From Nonomuraea rubra (GTDB lineage Bacteria; Actinomycetota; Actinomycetes; Streptosporangiales; Streptosporangiaceae): DNA of 64,000 bases. A model generated the notes under the pieces. The model was not told the origin of the DNA, made no database searches, and saw nothing but the letters and a program-made list of their open reading frames with translations. The position numbers and the translations under genes were made by a program. Location of the stretch: contig NZ_JACHMI010000001.1 of the NCBI RefSeq assembly GCF_014207985.1, positions 5,439,001-5,503,000 of the forward strand. The letters run 5' to 3'. How positions within the stretch are numbered: position 1 is the first letter of the stretch; every line of letters starts with the position of its first letter. Shown in pieces: positions 61,511 through 64,000 of the stretch.

Positions 61511-64000
61511 CCGGCCTGCGGGGGCATGAGATCATCGAGATCGGCGCGCCGGAGTGGGAGCGGCTGCGCACCTACATCCAGGCGGACCTGGGCGGCGTGG
61601 TGGTCGCCGCGGCCTGGGTCACGATCCTGTACGCGACGGTCCGGCGCGAGGGCTGGCTGCTGGCCATCGTCGTGCTGCTGCTCACCCTGGCGGCGTTCCT
61701 GCTGCGCGCCATCCACCTGATCCACCACTACCGGCGCTTCGCCGCCGTCGTCGTCTTCGCGCTGTCCAACTGGATCGTGGCCGTGGCCGTCACCTCGGTG
61801 GTGCCGTTCGCGCTGGCCACGCTGGCGCTGGCGGTGCTGCTGCCGGTGCTGGTGGCCGTGCAGCACATGAACCACGATCGGCTGTCGGCCATGCTCGGCG
61901 CGACGATGCTGGTCGGCACGGTGCTGGTCGTCGTGGGCAGCCTGACGCCGGGGGTCGGGCTGGAACCGCTGGTGCCGAAGACGGTCATGGACGCGCTGGC
62001 GATCGTGTTCATCCCGTTCATCACGATCCTGGTGTCGCTGGCCGCGTGGCAGAACCACGGCATGCTCGTCGCCAGGACGGAGGCGCTGCGCGAGTCGCGG
62101 GCCCGGCTGGTCGCGGCGGCCGACCGCGAGCGCTGCCAGATCGAGCGCAACCTGGCGCAGGGCGCCCAGCGGCGCCTGGCCGCCGCCGCCGAGCAGACGG
62201 GCGAGGCCCGGCGGTTGCTGGACGCCGACCCCGGCCAGGCCGGCCCGCTGCTGGCGCGCCTGTCGGACGACCTGCAAGAGGCCAGCGCGGAGCTGCGCGG
62301 CCTGGCGCACGGCATCTACCCGCCCCAGCTCGGCCAGTACGGCCTGGAGACGGCGCTGCGCGCCGCCGCCCAGCACGCCCCGATCCCCACCACCGTGCAC
62401 GCGAGCGGTGTCGGCCGCTACCCGCCCGAGATCGAGATCAACATCTATTTCTGCCTGCTGGAGGCCCTGCGGAACGCGGTCGGGCACGCGGGGGAGCGGG
62501 CCGAGGTGATCATCACCCTCCAGGACCGCAACGGGCTGTCCTTCGACTTCCGCGACAACGGCGTCGGCTGCGACCCCGGCCTCGTCCACACCGGCACCGG
62601 CATGATCAACATGAACGACCGCCTGGGCGCCATCGGCGGCACCCTCACCATCGACACCCGGCCGGGCGGCGGGCTGCGCCTGCACGGCCACCTGCCCCGG
62701 TCGGTGCTGGAGAGCGCCGGCGTGGAGCGCTCCCGCCAGGAGCGCGGCGGTGCCGTACGCGGCGGGCTGCACGCCGTCTGGCACCTCATCGCCAGGGTGT
62801 ACACGAGCCTCCAGCGCAGCACCCACCCGCACCCCCACCAGTACATCGTCACCGGCCTGTGGGCGATCATGGGCGTCACGCTCGGGGCGGGCGCGGTGGC
62901 CGCCGCGGCCTTCGCCGGCGTGCACCAGCTCTGGCTGCTGGCCCTGGCCGGCGGCTGCGGCACGGTGGCACTGCTCGTCGTGGCGGCGCTGCGGGTCGTC
63001 AAGCGCCACCGCATCGACCACGCCATCGGGCTGTCGGCGGCGATCACCTGGTGCTACGCGCTGACGCTGACCGCGATGATCCCGGCCGCGCTGCCGTACG
63101 CGACGCTGGTGATCGTGTCGCCGGTGCTGCTGTCGGTGGCGTTCTTGCCGCGGCGGCGCTTCAAGGTCATCATGGGCTGCACCGTCGCCGCCGCCGTGGC
63201 CGTCACGCTCGCCGGGCGGCTGGCCCCCGGCGCCGGGCTGGCGGGGAACGCGCCCGGCTGGCTGGTCGACACCGTCGTCATCGCGCTGGTGGTGCTGGGC
63301 CTGACCCGGGCCTCGTACCTGGCCTGGCACAACCACGTGATGCTGGTGGCCAGGGCGGAGGCGCTGCAGGAGTCACGCGCCCGGCTGGTGGCGGCGGCCG
63401 ACCGGGAGCGCCGCGAGATCGAGCGGAACCTGCACGACGGCGCTCAGCAGCGGCTCGTCGCCGCGGCCGTGCAGTCCAGGGTCGCCCAGCGGCTGATGGA
63501 CACCGATCCCGCCCAGGCCGTCCCCGTGCTCGCGCAGCTCTCCTCCGACCTGCGCGAGGCCCAGGCCGAGCTGCGCGACCTGGCGCACGGCATCTACCCG
63601 CCGCAGCTCGCCGAGTCGGGGCTGGAGGCGGCGCTGCGCGCGGCCACGCGCCACTCGCCGCTGCCGACCGAGATCCGCGCCGCCGGACTCGGCCGGTACC
63701 CGCCCGAGATCGAGATCAACATCTACTTCTGCCTGCTGGAGGCGCTGCAGAACGCCGCCAAGCACGCGGGCGAGCAGGCCACGGTGGCCATCGACCTGCG
63801 CGAGCAGGACGGCCTCTCCTTCGACCTGGCTGACACGGGCATCGGCTGCCACCCCGGCCTGATCCGTACGGGGCACGGCATCACCAACATGTACGATCGC
63901 CTCGGCGCCATCGGCGGCACCCTCACCATCGAGACCAGCCCGGGAACCGGGCTGCGCCTGCACGGGCACATCCCGGCCACCGCCTGGCGCGACGCGGGCT
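61480..64000 (+). CDS. Double HisKA_3 sensor kinase, first phospho-acceptor His missing; 3' end outside window
   Basis: At least 840 residues from GTG 61480 (GGAGG 61471-61475), open to the window end. Two similar modules of about 425 residues follow each other. Each has five to six membrane helices, a coiled linker (ALRESRARLVAAADRER / ALQESRARLVAAADRER), a HisKA_3 dimer helix and an HATPase with N-box (FCLLEALRNAVGHAG / FCLLEALQNAAKHAG) and G-boxes (DNGVGCDP / DTGIGCHP). The second dimer helix has the His (ERNLHDGAQQRL, His652). The first reads ERNLAQGAQRRL, so Ala226 replaces the His. It is an internal gene duplication with one half changed to a sensor or pseudokinase role. Confidence 0.88.
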   Translation, partial: MERRGARRLLAGLRGHEIIEIGAPEWERLRTYIQADLGGVVVAAAWVTILYATVRREGWLLAIVVLLLTLAAFLLRAIHLIHHYRRFAAVVVFALSNWIVAVAVTSVVPFALATLALAVLLPVLVAVQHMNHDRLSAMLGATMLVGTVLVVVGSLTPGVGLEPLVPKTVMDALAIVFIPFITILVSLAAWQNHGMLVARTEALRESRARLVAAADRERCQIERNLAQGAQRRLAAAAEQTGEARRLLDADPGQAGPLLARLSDDLQEASAELRGLAHGIYPPQLGQYGLETALRAAAQHAPIPTTVHASGVGRYPPEIEINIYFCLLEALRNAVGHAGERAEVIITLQDRNGLSFDFRDNGVGCDPGLVHTGTGMINMNDRLGAIGGTLTIDTRPGGGLRLHGHLPRSVLESAGVERSRQERGGAVRGGLHAVWHLIARVYTSLQRSTHPHPHQYIVTGLWAIMGVTLGAGAVAAAAFAGVHQLWLLALAGGCGTVALLVVAALRVVKRHRIDHAIGLSAAITWCYALTLTAMIPAALPYATLVIVSPVLLSVAFLPRRRFKVIMGCTVAAAVAVTLAGRLAPGAGLAGNAPGWLVDTVVIALVVLGLTRASYLAWHNHVMLVARAEALQESRARLVAAADRERREIERNLHDGAQQRLVAAAVQSRVAQRLMDTDPAQAVPVLAQLSSDLREAQAELRDLAHGIYPPQLAESGLEAALRAATRHSPLPTEIRAAGLGRYPPEIEINIYFCLLEALQNAAKHAGEQATVAIDLREQDGLSFDLADTGIGCHPGLIRTGHGITNMYDRLGAIGGTLTIETSPGTGLRLHGHIPATAWRDAG

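Noticed and set aside
61554..63833. 759-codon frame on the + strand inside the kinase region
   Set aside because: Arg/Ala-rich nonsense in the wrong register. The real protein is the frame from 61480, which has the kinase motifs and is simply not closed within the window.
1..64000. tRNA, rRNA, riboswitch, CRISPR and replication origin
   Set aside because: No cloverleaf, conserved rRNA core, direct-repeat/spacer array, DnaA-box cluster or known riboswitch core was noticed by eye; covariance-model searches could not be run.

Overview
The window reads as high-GC actinobacterial chromosome. GTG and TTG starts are common, genes are joined by ATGA, GTGA or TTGA overlaps, secreted enzymes carry Sec or twin-Arg leaders with RICIN, CBM35 and AbfB modules, and regulators are PadR, MarR, TetR, LysR and LuxR types. 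This fits a soil Streptosporangiales- or Streptomycetales-type organism; the sequence alone does not fix the genus. No rRNA, tRNA, CRISPR array or replication origin was seen.

Layout. 0-3.8 kb: two tail-to-tail paralogous beta-propeller genes. 3.9-12.3 kb: a mobile and decayed zone with a frameshifted tyrosine recombinase between inverted repeats, a membrane-anchored STAND NTPase with near-identical TPR units, a PadR regulator, an IS5 fragment interrupted by a complete IS4-like element, and scrambled oxidoreductase and hydrolase fragments. 12.4-19.1 kb: a methyltransferase opposite a tightly coupled operon (GT2, DUF2064 transferase, NAD epimerase, GT87-like membrane transferase, membrane molybdopterin oxidoreductase, small membrane protein, GH15), cut at its end by an internally deleted IS3 derivative.

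19.9-38.1 kb is a large secreted-enzyme locus for pectin rhamnogalacturonan I and its arabinan and galactan side chains: GH5+RICIN, AbfB+GH43, RICIN+GH43, esterase+RICIN, GH43+CBM35, PL11+CBM35, GH53, PL9-like+CBM35 and CBM32+GH53. Relics of a further CBM35 gene and of a rhamnogalacturonan acetylesterase remain. Two CBM35-coding segments are an identical 418-bp inverted repeat, and a 16-bp palindrome recurs before the GH53 genes. 38.6-46.7 kb is an aromatic meta-cleavage-type catabolic operon (fumarylacetoacetase-fold hydrolase, flavin monooxygenase, ACMSD-like amidohydrolase, extradiol dioxygenase, then decayed hydrolases) divergent from a LysR gene. 46.7-48.2 kb holds only gene relics.

48.3-64 kb looks like stable chromosome: an isoprenyl transferase, GNAT, a Cys-cluster/pentapeptide-repeat protein, a MarR/EamA pair with three in-phase palindromes, a GH43, an SMP-30 lactonase, a long TetR facing a P450, a second-type ClpX with an altered ClpP-docking loop, a small membrane operon, and a signalling cluster of two response regulators and a double histidine kinase that runs off the window. 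The first kinase half of that protein lacks its phospho-acceptor His. The best candidates for something undescribed are this double kinase, the ClpX paralogue, the glycosyl/molybdopterin operon and the silent inverted repeat in the pectin locus.
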